Source of the DNA: Amborella trichopoda
Lineage: Eukaryota; Streptophyta; Magnoliopsida; Amborellales; Amborellaceae
Direction: 5' to 3'
Assembly: GCF_000471905.2 (NCBI RefSeq)
Contig: NW_006498482.1
Location: 212,473 to 276,472 of the forward strand
Length of the DNA: 64,000 nt
Below, piece after piece: positions 10,738 through 21,811 of the stretch. Under the pieces are notes generated by a model. The model saw nothing but the letters and a program-made list of their open reading frames with translations. It was not told where the DNA came from and searched no databases. Each line of letters begins with the position of its first letter. Within the stretch, counting starts at the first letter, position 1. The translations under genes were made by a program, and so were the position numbers.

Positions 10738-13700
10738 ATGGAGACTGTCGGGAAATTTTCGGTACCCCTTGGACATGATGAGTCTTGGAAACATGAGGCA
10801 ACTTGTGAAGTGATGCAAGGAAACAATAGCAGCACATGTACTAAAGAATCCAGGGCAGAACGTATTGCTACTCTTCAAACAAGGGAGGAAGACGCAAACA
10901 TCCAGTACGTTGATATACTTGAGCGGGGATTCACGCAATATGGGTTCATCAACGACTCCGATATACCTGAGCGGGGATTCATGCAATATGGGTACATTCT
11001 TTTTGCCTCCTGTTTCTCTGATAAATTTCCTATTCATCCCTATAATAAGGGTTTACTTTGTTGATTGTCTAAGAGTTGAGCCTACGCTGTATATTAGGAT
11101 ATTATGTATCCCATGTTCTTCTGGGACTGGAATTACATTTCTGATGCACACTATAGGTGATATAGCATGTGGGCTTTTAGAATGTATTCGGTTCTTTTTA
11201 TTGACTAATAACATTTTCTGTAAGACAGATGTTCACATTACCGGCGGAGGTGTCGTATTAGAGCTCCATGTTGTAACAAGATTTTTGATTGCAGGCATTG
11301 CCATAATGAGGCAATGGTGAGCATCTGTATATTTGGTACTTGTTTTGTATTTCCTTAAATAGAATATATATCAGTATGTTTTTTGGGTTAAGTATGCTAT
11401 GATACATCATACATGTACCATGTCAACGGAAGGTTACATTAGTCTCTACTTTCAGTGATCAACAATGGACAGTGAATATGAGCCATTTTTCTTGTCAGGT
11501 CTGCCATTGCTTCCTCAAGTAAAAGAATGGCTCATCTCCACTGCCCATTGTTGAGTATAGGTGGTAGAAATGACATGTGGCACACTGTTCTGTGAATCAT
11601 GCTATAAAACCACAATAAAGTAGTTAAGGTATTAAAAAAGGAATATTCAGCCTACTCTGTATAGCTGGTCAAGTGAAATTTAACATTTTTAACTCCTGTT
11701 TTTGTGTGCAGAATTCCATTGATGTTGAAAAAATGCAGAGGCATGACCTTCCTCGTCATCAAGTGCGAAAGGTGAGTGACTTGGAATCTTAGGGTAAACA
11801 CCCTAGGCTGTCCATCATGAGCCAGTATTTCCTTGGATAGTGATAATGCAAAATGTCTCTGATCCCTTGACAATGGATTTAAGTTGTTTTGACAATGGAT
11901 ATGAGTTGAGTATCCTGTTCACAGTTTTTAAACTGCGGAACATTTGCATACGTGTTTTGAAGTTCATGGTATTTCCAAGTGTTTCCTGAAAGGTTATCAC
12001 ACATTTGCGTCACTAACCTGGTCGTTTCTTTATTGATACACTCCCCAAACCCCAACCCCCCCCCTACCCTCCCTCTTTCTTCTTTTCTTTTGCTTTGGTA
12101 AATGCAAAAGCAGCACCTAAGTATCTGCATAAGTTGTGCAGGTTCTCCAGGAACTTAAAACTTTCAAAATGGTGTACAAACTGGTCAGTTTCTCTGTCCC
12201 CTACGCCAGGCCTTTCTGGTTGGTCGGTTGAGCACACATTTGATTATTCCTGTGATATTTAAAATACACTCAAGGGCGAAAATACCAGTGTACCGATTGA
12301 AGTACTATTTTGAGATTCTAAGTTTTTGACACATCAACACAACTTTATGCAGGAGGGTTGTCTATTGATATTTATGTTTTTCCCCCCTTTACTGAATCTG
12401 ATTTACTGTTTTTCAGGTCATCTGTTCCTTATGCAACACTGAACAAGATGTAAGTATCAGAAATGAGCATTTGAAAATAATTCAATGATGATTGACCATT
12501 GAAAGTGTACTTATGGATTTCGTTTTCCGTGACTCCAGGTCCGGCAAGTTTGTATTAACTGTGGAGTTTGCATGGGAAAATACTTCTGTGAGACCTGCAA
12601 ACTCTTTGATGATGATGTGAGTGAAAAGAATTGTAAATCCAAAACTATAGTCCATTCGGGGTGTTCAAATTAAATGAAATGAACAGGATGGAGAACTAAT
12701 ATTTCCCCCTTTTGGGTTTTCCATTTTGGGGTCGCAACCCATCTCCAATAACTGCACGTGTCATTTAATGGTTCGGACCTCAATGATATATGGATTTCAA
12801 TAGGTCAGTCCATACATACTTTCAATGTCCTGTTCTGGTGGGTTATACTGTCCCATCACCATCAATCTACCGAGGGACTATTATCTACAAACCGTAGTTT
12901 TCCATAGTCTATTGGATCGTATACATGAATTGTCTTTCCCTTTCTTCCCTGATTGACTATTTCTTCATGGACGATTCCTGACGTTTTCTTTTCAAGCTGC
13001 CTGACTTTTTATGGTTGTGAATGTTGCAGTTATCTAAGAACCAGTATCACTGTAATGGTTGTGGAATTTGCAGGTTCGTTGTGAACTGATGACCCCTGTT
13101 TAATTCTAATTATCATTTCAGGGATCGTGCATCGGTCTAGAAAATGGGTCTTTTTATTTCAGTGAGAAAATAGGTGCTTACTTGGTTATGGGGTTTCACA
13201 CTACTATATTTGGTAATTTTGTTTGGTTGCAGAACGGGTGGGCGTGATAATTTCTTCCACTGCTACAAATGTGGTAAGTCCTTACGTTTTTATATTCATC
13301 CAATTTTTGTTTGCCTTATGTCTGTATTTTGTGTGTTTCTTGAGCATTTTAGTATGCTTATTGGAAAGATATTTGTACTCTCTCTCTCTCTCTCTCTCTA
13401 TAACAAGGACAACCTATGCAAAAGTCTGGTCATTTCTATTATCTTATGGATAACTGTTTTGTTAGTTTTCTTTTTTCTTGGTTGCTTGAAGATTCACATG
13501 TATACCTCGTAGTAATATTCTTTTTTCGGTTTGAATGTGAAGGTTGCTGCTACTCTGTCATGTTGAAGACCTACCATCCCTGTGTGGAGAGGGCAATGCA
13601 TCACGATTGCCCCGTTTGCTTTGAAGTAGGAGTTTTCATTTTCTTGTTGAAATTTCAAAGTCAAAGACCATTACCATAACTTAAGACGATTTTAATTCAT

Positions 13701-14435
13701 AATTCTTTCTTTGTGCAATGAAAATAGAATGATATGTTTTTCATATTGTTTATTTTAGTTTGATAATATTTATTTGCGATTAAGACTTTGTTTGGGATGT
13801 TGCAATTTGCAGTATCTATTCGAATCTACAAATGACATCACTGTCCTGCCATGTGGGCATACCATTCACGTGGATTGCTTGAAAGAAATGAGAGATCATT
13901 TGCAGTGAGTCTCTCTCTCCCTCTCTCTCCCCCCCTCTCTCAACAAGGTTCATTCTGATCAAAATGTTCCACTGGTTTTTAGGTTCTTTTGCCCACTCTG
14001 CTCAAAGTCTGTATGTGATATGTCCAAAGTTTGGGAGAAGCTTGATATGGAGATTGCTGCAACACCCATGCCTGAATCTTATCAAAACAAAATGGTTAGT
14101 CTCTCTCTCTCTCTCTCCTCTGTGTACTTGGCCAAAAACATGTCTTCGATTAAGTGTGAAGCATACTAGTTAGCTACTGTCCTCTGCCCATACCCGTCCT
14201 CGGGGCATGCATAAAAATATACATCTTGGATGTGTTTGGTAGTCTCTCTCTCTCTTGAAAATGGGTCTGATTTATGTGGAATTTGTTGTAGGTATGGATA
14301 CTCTGCAATGACTGTGGGGAAACATCCCAAGTTCAGTTCCATATCGTGGCTCAGAAATGCCTCAGCTGCAAATCTTACAACACTCGTGTAACCAGAGGAG
14401 ACCACACCACCCCAACTGCCTCCGCACCCGAATGA
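10738..14435 (+). CDS. CHYR1: CHY zinc-finger and RING-H2 E3 ubiquitin ligase (CHYR1/RZPF34-type)
   Basis: Eleven coding exons join in frame to 342 residues: 10738-10991, 11229-11316, 11712-11771, 12417-12449, 12539-12616, 13030-13073, 13233-13273, 13543-13625, 13813-13904, 13983-14094, 14292-14435. All introns are GT-AG. Domains in order: an acidic N-terminus, a CHY zinc finger from residue 86 ([29 protein letters not shown]), a CTCHY finger ([35 protein letters not shown]), a C3H2C3 RING from residue 222 ([30 protein letters not shown]) and a C-terminal zinc ribbon ([19 protein letters not shown]). All expected Cys/His ligands are present. The family transfers ubiquitin to regulators of abscisic-acid, stress and defence signalling; the CHYR1 subgroup is inferred from the [11 protein letters not shown] context. 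The start is the first in-frame ATG after a TAA at 10705. Odd point: a 16-residue tandem duplication at the end of exon 1. Confidence 0.93.
11459..11554. ncRNA. Pre-miRNA-like hairpin in the second coding intron
   Basis: Two arms of about 34 bases, 11459-11492 and 11521-11554, are reverse complements with roughly four mismatches and one G-U pair, around a 27-base loop. The best paired block is TCAACAATGG / CCATTGTTGA followed by ATGAGCCATT / AATGGCTCAT. Weaker pairing extends outward. Arm length, loop size and mismatch number fit a plant miRNA precursor, but I do not recognise the arm sequence as a known miRNA, and a small foldback transposon remnant would look the same. Confidence 0.4.
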
Positions 14436-15000
14436 CCTCTCACGCCCCCTCTCTTGTCAGTGCTGGTCCTGCCGTCAGATGTAATTTTTTTTTTATTTGT
14501 TTCCCTCCTCTATTTATTGAGAAATGCAAATTGCAAACAAGAGTTTTGCAGACTGGGTGTCATTTGTCACCTGCTGTGAGGCTTTCAATGGCAATGAAAA
14601 TCTGCTTTCTTTGTTATTCTGCTTGGAGAACAGTGTCTTTGTTCCTCTTCCTAAGATATTTCTCTTTTTCTTGCCAGTTTTAACCTGATTTGGTTTGATT
14701 GAATCGGTGGGTATTGGAATCGGGGTATTAGTTTTCCATCTGTTTTAGGAGGAAAGGGTTGGTTGTTACTTTGCACAGCTAAATATGATTTGAAATCAGT
14801 GGATTGTTTCGATGTGTAGCAGGGATATGGCATGCACAATCTCGAAAATGCCACAATGCATGGAAACCAATAAGAGAATGTTGGTGGGGCAGGGGTGGTC
14901 AATTGCACGGATGCGCTTTCCTATCCCATTGTTTTTCATCATCATCATCAGAGTTTTTTTTTCCAATTATTTGGGCCTTCCAATTCCATTGTTAACATAT
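14436..15000 (+). other. 3' untranslated region and downstream flank of the CHYR1-type gene
   Basis: Noncoding sequence follows the TGA at 14433-14435. It is T-rich with no further exon. The polyadenylation site cannot be fixed. From about 14990 the sequence turns to A-rich intergenic DNA. Confidence 0.4.
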
Positions 15001-15623
15001 AAAAAAACAAAAAAAGAGGTTATGGGTTAAAAAACTAGCGATCCTCTAGTTCGGATCAAATGTAGGGTCCCATTGTTTTGGATGCCCCAAACTAGGGAAG
15101 TGCCCTAGGTTTTCTAGAACTAGGTAGATGTTTTAAAGTTTCTTTTTTATCTAGGTAGCTAAGTGGAAGAAATTGACGTGTAGCATTGGCATCGTTAACC
15201 GCTAATTAGTCAAGCCCAAGCATGATTGTTGGATGCTTTATGCTTTCATTGTCCTAAAAATGTCACAATCCTTGATCGATTGGCTTTATAAAAGCTTATC
15301 AAGTAAAGTAGCAGGTGACAGTAAAATATTGGAAAATATTTTAAAATAAAACTGCAATGACATGATATGTCAGTTATCAAAGAAAATTGAAAAGTGTACA
15401 GTGAGACCATTTACCTTCACCACTTAATGTGAAATAAGGTCGTTACATTTATTCCATTGACCAAAGTCAAAGTTCAAAAGAAATTTTTTTGAATTTTGTA
15501 ATGTATTTCACATTTTACATTGGATGGTTATAAGTAATTGTAATCTTCTTGTAACAAAAACAAATTGTCTCATTATATATAATCTCAAAAAAACTTGGTG
15601 GGTTATATTCGATATCGAAAGTA

Positions 15624-15863
15624 GTGAAAGAAAGGGAAGTGTTATATTTGAAAATTATGTTACAACTATCATATCATTTATCTTTAAAACAATGTCTGTT
15701 ATATATTGTTATTCTTTAATAGGATAAAGAAGTTTGGACCATTGTGAAAGAAAGGGAAGTGTTATATTTGAAAATTATGTTACAACTATCATATCATTTA
15801 TCTTTAAAACAATGTCTGTTATATATTGTTATTCTTTAATAGGATAAAGAAGTTTGGACCATT
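15624..15863. repeat. Perfect 120-bp tandem duplication
   Basis: The segment starting GTGAAAGAAAGGGAAGTG at 15624 recurs at 15744 with no visible difference over 120 bases, ending AGAAGTTTGGACCATT. Identity in otherwise decayed noncoding DNA means a recent duplication or an assembly duplicate. Confidence 0.9.
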
Positions 15864-15879
15864 GTTCGTAAAATCGTCC

Positions 15880-16690
15880 GATCTAACGTTTAACCGCCCG
15901 GTTAGATCGGAACCGGCTAGTGGCCAGTTCCGGTTTTGAGCGGTTAGGGTGATCAATCGTTATTTAAAAAAAAAGAAAAAAGAATTATATATAAATTCTC
16001 AAAAATAGGGAATTTGATTTGTAATGAATTTTTAAATATTTTTTACATTATGGTAAAGATTAAAAATTGTTTTGGTCATTAATACTCACTTTTATATTTT
16101 CCCATTTTTTTTAGAAAATTTTAAAAATAGCTTTTGGAAAATATAAAATGGGTTAAAATCCATTTTTTTCATTAATTTTCAACTTCATTTGAATGTGTTT
16201 TGTTTTAATTATTCTTTATATGTTTTTCATATTTTAGTAGATTTTTTTTATTATTATTTTTTTATTTTTTTCAACACTTTTTTGACCACCTGGGACTTGC
16301 CTGGTTAGAGCGGTTGAATCGCGAGGCGTGCCCCTCGCAGTAGGGAATCTCCCCCTCGCCTTGCTCTTGTGACATGCTATGTTTCCCCCCAGGTGAGTCC
16401 CATGTGCCAGTTTGTGGATCGCGGTCTCACGCACTAATCCCTACAAGTGCCCCGTAGTAGACCGGCCGCCCTACCTAAACCAATCATCATATCGGTTCCT
16501 AGGCCCCATTGCTGGAATGACTCGGCTTCAAAACCGTAAATGGAGCTTCTGCCTCATACGACTCCTCCCAGGATGCTGGTTAGAGCAGTTGAATCGACCG
16601 GTTTATCGGTTAGGTTGGTTAAACTGCTTTCATGCCCATGTTCGGTTAACCTTTCTAGTTCGATTTTGTGGACACTGGTTTGGACCAAGG
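15880..16690 (+). repeat. Dispersed repeat with ACCGGTT / GGTTAGAGCGGTTGAATCG ends, copy 1
   Basis: The segment opens with CCGGTTAGATCGGAACCGG words, runs through an A/T-rich body with ATTTTCAACTTCATTTGAATG, and continues to GACCACCTGGGACTTGCCTGGTTAGAGCGG at about 16280-16320. The part from about 16055 to 16320 is matched in inverse orientation at 38735-38960. A second motif set (CGGTTTATCGGTTAGG) lies at about 16600. Superfamily unknown. Confidence 0.5.
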
Positions 16691-17936
16691 TTTTAAAAAA
16701 TAGATCATTGTTCCAGATCACCCATCCTGATTATCTGTAATAGATGGAAGTGTCAATGTAATTTCATAGAGTCATTTGGGCTGAGTGCTACATGAATAAC
16801 ATAACCCGGATGACAAAATGAGTAGACCTAGGATGTAGAAAATCGTAGGATGAGTGATTCGGCAGATTTGGATTCCTATATATCTTCTTACCATGATCTA
16901 GAACTAGAGGAAATTTGGATATCTTTTTTCTGCGTATTTTCGGATGGTCACTACAAGGAACGGTTTCGACACAAGTGGGAATGCACAAATGGGAGCAAAT
17001 GAGTTGCAGTGGTGTTTCAGCACAAGGGGAGAAAGAAAATAGTACAATTCCCATCAATGGTCCATCCAAACACACGTTTCATGAATGGATGCTGTATTTG
17101 CCATGCCGTTATAACGGCTGTTATGTATGTGTAAGAACCTAGTCAACATGGGTGCCAGTTTCTTGAACCTTTGAACTTCATAACGGCCTCTGTGATGTTC
17201 TTTGAACCTTGAGATGGTTTCATCGTCTAAGATGCCGATAATTCAAAGGCACATTACTGGCTGTTGCTCCTTCATGTTGTTGAATAGAAACAGATATGTG
17301 CATCTATTTGTGATACAGAAATGAGTGTCAAAAACATGAACCCTAAAAAATAACATATGACACGTTATGTAGTACGATATATGGTGGTATATATATATAT
17401 ATAAAAGAGAGAGAGGCATAGCTAGAATGAATGAGCATCCTGTTCGTGAGAAATGGTAAGAGGATTTTTTCTCGCATGAGGAGACATAAGAGTGTTGTTC
17501 TCTTTATTGATATTAGAGAGAGAGAACGGGATGATTGGATGAGGGAGAAGGAAAATAGTTTTTTTTACTTTAAGAGGGAAGATATGTGTCCACGAGAGAA
17601 GAGCTATTATTTTTTATCTTCTTGTCAAAAAAATTATATCGTTTTTTATTTTAATTTACACTATGGTTCTACAAGCGCACTAATGGTAAAATAAACATTC
17701 ACACGTTCATATTAGAACTTTTGTTCTTTTGAGGGTTGTTAAGTATAAAAAATCCTATATATATACACCATTGTACTTTTGTAAAAATTTCAAGTTTATC
17801 ATTACTTAATAGTTAAGTTACCTATTAAAATAATTCTTTAAATAAAAAATAATGATCTTTTTTATAAATACACGTATCACAACCCTTTCTATCTTTAACC
17901 TTTGTATTTTGAAAAGTTGTAAACTCTAGACAAACC

Positions 17937-17937
17937 C

Positions 17938-17975
<38 letters not shown>

Positions 17976-17985
17976 GGTTCACATA
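17937..17985. repeat. TA-dinucleotide microsatellite
   Basis: A run of about 24 TA/AT dinucleotides with one interruption. Confidence 0.9.
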
Positions 17986-18934
17986 TGCATTTATATTCAA
18001 TAATACAAGTCATCATAATAATAGTAAAGCACCATAAAAAGAAAAACAATTCAATTAAGTTGAAAAATGTTATTTTGTGAATAAGAATTTTATTCATCGC
18101 TTTTTATTAATAGTCCAATTCAAGGTTGTATCATAACACCACAAAAAAGCTAAAAACTATTAGCTTTAATTCAAATGTACAAACCTTATTGCATGGTTAT
18201 TGAATAGGGTCTTAATGTATCAATCCAAAATCGTATGATCGCACCACTCACACTCTCAATAGAAAATAAAATTATTCTTTTTTAAAAAAAATTAAAAATA
18301 CCTTTCTTATTCTAAATATTTTTACTTTTAAAATAAAATAATATTTGTTGAAAAATAGAATTTCTAAACAAAAAAAGACCAAATTCCAAAAAAAAAAACA
18401 TATCCAAAAAAAACAAAAAGGATAGCCCATTAGACACTCCATAGAAGTGTTGGATGTGTTTCTAAAAGTGTTGCATGCCTATCTGTGTTCACCCACAGTC
18501 CACACATGGTCAGAACCTCAGGCACGTGTGTCTATGTATCGAAAGTCCAAGAAAGGAAAAGTACATGCTAGAGGGCAAGTTCCTTTTCAATGGCTAAGAT
18601 TTAATTAGAGAAGAATCGAGGACCACAAATTGATTTAGCTTTTTGTTTTTATATTTTGTATCAATTATATTTACCTAAAAATTGGGCCATACATACATTT
18701 ATATAGGGCACAGCTCTAGAAATATATTTTAAATGAAAACAAAGTACTCTTAAATATTATATTATAGGGGTATTTTAATAAAATTTTATTAAATTTTTTT
18801 ATATTTTATTTTGTGATAAGCTTAAAGAGTTGAGAGTTGAGAGTTGAGATAAGGCTTGAATGATAATACTTTTATTTTTTATTTTAAATGGGTGCATCTT
18901 TTTAGATATATGAAAGCCCCAATTTCATATAAAT

Positions 18935-19030
18935 GACATTTGAATATAAAGAAATTAAATCAATTTGTAGCCCTAGATAAGCCGACATTTGAATATAAAG
19001 ATATTAAATCAATTTGTAGCCCTAGATAAA
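18935..19030. repeat. 49-bp tandem duplication
   Basis: GACATTTGAATATAAAGA begins at 18935 and again at 18984; both copies continue to TTTGTAGCCCTAGATAA with a single visible substitution. Confidence 0.8.
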
Positions 19031-20104
19031 CCAATTGCTCAATTTGAGCCTTTGAAAGTGCTTGTGCACACTTCAAACTTCCACATCATGTGAATACTAC
19101 ACCATGCCTTCCAAAACATGGGGGAACAAAAAGACGGGCAATCACAGGGCTCAAAAAAGGGTAAAATATTGGATATTAAAAAAATGGGTAAATTACGTAC
19201 GTGACTTGTAATTTTTGTTATTATAAAATTCCCCTCCACAGTTCAAAACCTATATTCATACCCAATATTTTCTTTTTTTTTTGTTTTGTTTTGGAATTGT
19301 CTTCTTTTTTTTTTTGAAATTTTTATTCTAAAAATTATATTATAATTTTCAGATCTTCAAAATCCAAAAATTCATCTGCCCCTATTCTTCACAAATTTTC
19401 TGTAGAAGTAGGGCTATGAGCATTTTGTGGATTTTGAAATCCAATTTTTTTTAATTTTTGGACTTATAAATCCAAAAATGCTTGTGGAAATTGTTTTCCA
19501 ATTTTTTTTAAAAATTTTTAAAATCCAAATTTTTTAATTTTTGAACTTTGAGAACTTTTTAATTTTTGGATTTTGAAATTTTGAAAATGCTCGTGTAAAG
19601 AAAATTGGGAACAAATTACACAGTTTAAAAAATGATCAATTTTGGACCTTGAAGATCTAAATTATGGGATGTTTGGCCATTTTAAAAAAATTGTGAACAA
19701 AATGGGTACGAATGTAATAACAAAAAATATTTAGGTAAAATTTAAATAACATAAATTAAAAGAGATATATTCGCAATTTTTCTACAAACTGAGTCGGTTA
19801 AATTTTGATTTTTAAGGTTTGTAGTGCCTATTATACGGTCTCGATTGCACCATATGCAGTGAGAAGAGATATCATGACTAATGGTTTGAGAATATGGCTA
19901 TTGATTGAGAGGAATGAAAAAATAGGATTTGTGTACTTCAAATAGTTCGAATAAGACTCGGATGATAATAATTATGATGATGATTGTCCTTTATGTACAT
20001 TACCCTTATTTTTTCTTAAATACATTACAAATATAAAATGAAACCAGTCTTATATGCGTTAAAATTCTTATATTAGATATTATCAAAATCGTAATATTCC
20101 AAAA

Positions 20105-20490
20105 ACGTTGCGATCGTATAGAGCCGAGGATCTAAACAATCAAAGTAAAACGCACCATCAAATAGTGCCAAGGAATGTGGTTTCAATACTGGAAATATTT
20201 GTGATAGCTTTAAAATATATTTTCATCTTTAATTATAACATTTAAAGCTTCAAAAATACTGTAGATCGACCAAATCTATGAAAACTTGAAAATCTTGAAA
20301 ATTGATAGTAAAAAAGTGAGTTACATGATGCACTATTCTAAATCTCGAAAGCCATTTTTTTCTAATCTCCATGCATCTTGATGTCGAGATGATCGAATAT
20401 TTGAGCATCAAAACAACCTCTTCTAGTGAAATTATTGGGATGGGCTGTAATTTGATTGTTTAGAGCCTTGGCTCTATATAAGCTTTTTCC
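20105..20490 (+). mobile_element. Subfamily A miniature element (Mutator-type)
   Basis: Starts near GTATAGAGCCGAGGATCT and ends GGCTCTATATAAGCTTTTTCC. Interior words shared by the family include ACTTGAAAATCTTGAAAATTG and CATCTTGATGTCGAGATGATC. The flanks ATTCCAAAA and TTTCGAAAA match at 7 of 9 positions, consistent with an aged 9-bp target duplication. No reading frame. Confidence 0.75.
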
Positions 20491-20654
20491 TTTCGAAAAA
20501 CATAATAATAAAAAATTTTCTTTTTGTCTTTTTCAGTTTTCAACCCCAAGATATTTGCCGCTATAAGGCACTTAGCATATATAATTTTCTCCTTGGAAAA
20601 TAAGTAGGCATAAGGCATTGTGATGAAGGGTATCATGGTTTTCTTATCATACTG

Positions 20655-21114
20655 TGTTTTTCCTAAAGTTTATATAAGGTTGCAATCTTCAAACGCAGAA
20701 TTAAAGATGCACCTCAAAAATCGAAAATGTTGTTTTAATGTTGAAAAACCTTTTAATTGATAATCTTGACATCGAGATGTATGAATATGAAAAAAAAAAA
20801 AAAGATTTTAAGTTTTAGAAATAATGCATTTGTTCTTTTTATAAATTTGATATACTTTTTTTATCAAAATGCCATACCCATAAATTAATTAACGTCATTC
20901 CCTTTCTTTTTAATCTCTACACATTATTTAGACCGTCCATTTTCAAGATTTTCATATGTTTATGGATCTACTTTATTTTAACCATTTTTGAAGTTTAAAA
21001 TTTTATTATTAAATATAAAAATAGATTTTCAGATACTTATAAGAACTTTTTATACCAAAATTACATGCTATGATATAATTTGGAGATGTTTGGAACCTTG
21101 TAGAAACCACACTC
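20655..21114 (+). mobile_element. Subfamily B miniature element
   Basis: Left end CCTAAAGTTTATATAAGGTTGCAATCTT, interior CTTGACATCGAGATG and CGTCCATTTTCAAGATTTTC, right end CCTTGTAGAAACCACACTC. The right end lies 39 bases before the tRNA gene. No target duplication visible. Confidence 0.65.
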
Positions 21115-21153
21115 ATATTTGTATAGTATTCTTTAGAAGCAGTATATCATCAA

Positions 21154-21227
21154 GACCGCATAGCGCAGTGGATTAGCGCGTTTGACTTCGGATCAAAAGG
21201 TCGTGGGTTCGACTCCCACTGTGGTCG
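21154..21227 (+). tRNA. tRNA-Arg, anticodon UCG
   Basis: A 74-nt cloverleaf. The acceptor stem GACCGCA pairs with TGTGGTC (one G-U), with discriminator G at 21227. The D arm contains TAGCGCAGTGGATTAGCGC. The anticodon arm TTTGA-CTTCGGA-TCAAA gives anticodon TCG at 188-190, reading CGA arginine codons. The T arm is GTGGG-TTCGACT-CCCAC. No CCA is encoded and there is no intron, as usual for this nuclear tRNA. The pol III A and B boxes are intact, a CAA motif and TATA-like bases lie just upstream, and a T5 terminator follows at about 21232. It appears functional. Confidence 0.97.
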
Positions 21228-21811
21228 GTACTTTTTAAATAGTTGGAAGTTTTATTTATTGGGTGCAGTTTGTGTACGTGCTTTTTATAGTTGAAGTTCT
21301 ATTTATTGGGTGCGGTTTGTACAGTGCCTAGGTTCTAAACAATCAAATTAGAGCCTACCTTCAAATTGTGTTGGGAATTTTATAGTTGAATTTTATTTAT
21401 TGGGTTGGTACTTTTTTTATAGTTGGAAGTTTTATTTATTGGGCGCAGTTTGTACGTGCTTTTTATAGTTGAAGTTCTATTTATTGGGTGTGGTTTGTAC
21501 AGTGCTTAGGCTCTAAACAATCAAATTAGAACCTACCTTCAAATTGTATTAGGAATTTTATAGTTGAATTTTATTTATTGGGTCGGTACTTTTTTAATAG
21601 TTGGAAGTTTTATTTATTGGGTGCAGTTTGTACGTGCTTTTTATAGTTGAAGTTCTATTTATTGGGTGCGGTTTGTACAATGCCTAGGCTCTAAACAATC
21701 AAATTAGAGCCTACCTTCCAATTGTGTTGGGAATTTTATAGTTGAAGTTTTATTTATTGGGTGCGGAGAAATGTTGTTTTGTGCCTTTTATAGTTAGAAG
21801 TTTTATTTATT
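21228..21811 (+). repeat. Tandem array of about 180-bp units abutting the tRNA gene
   Basis: Three full units and one partial: GGTACTTTTT recurs at 21227, 21407 and 21585 (periods 180 and 178). Each unit holds the first part of a subfamily A element (GGGTGC..GTTTGTAC, CTAGGCTCTAAACAATC, TAGAGCCTACCTTC) plus host-like sequence TTATAGTTGAAGTTTTATTTATT. The left edge of the array is the tRNA 3' end, and the third unit opens GGTCGGTAC like the tRNA tail. Unit differences are few, so the amplification is fairly recent. Confidence 0.85.

Larger units (their letters stand above)
15001..20100. other. Intergenic AT-rich region with repeats, no gene seen
   Basis: No coding exons recognised. Contents: the perfect 120-bp duplication at 15624-15863, the GGTTAGAGCGGTTGAATCG dispersed repeat at about 15880-16690, TA microsatellites at 17390-17403 and about 17937-17985, a GAGAGA-rich stretch near 17405-17530, and a 49-bp duplication at 18935-19030. 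The remaining sequence is low-complexity A/T. Confidence 0.6.

Noticed and set aside
10865..11320. 151-codon + strand frame
   Set aside because: It overlaps coding exons 1 and 2 of the CHYR1-type gene in the wrong frame and reads through an intron.
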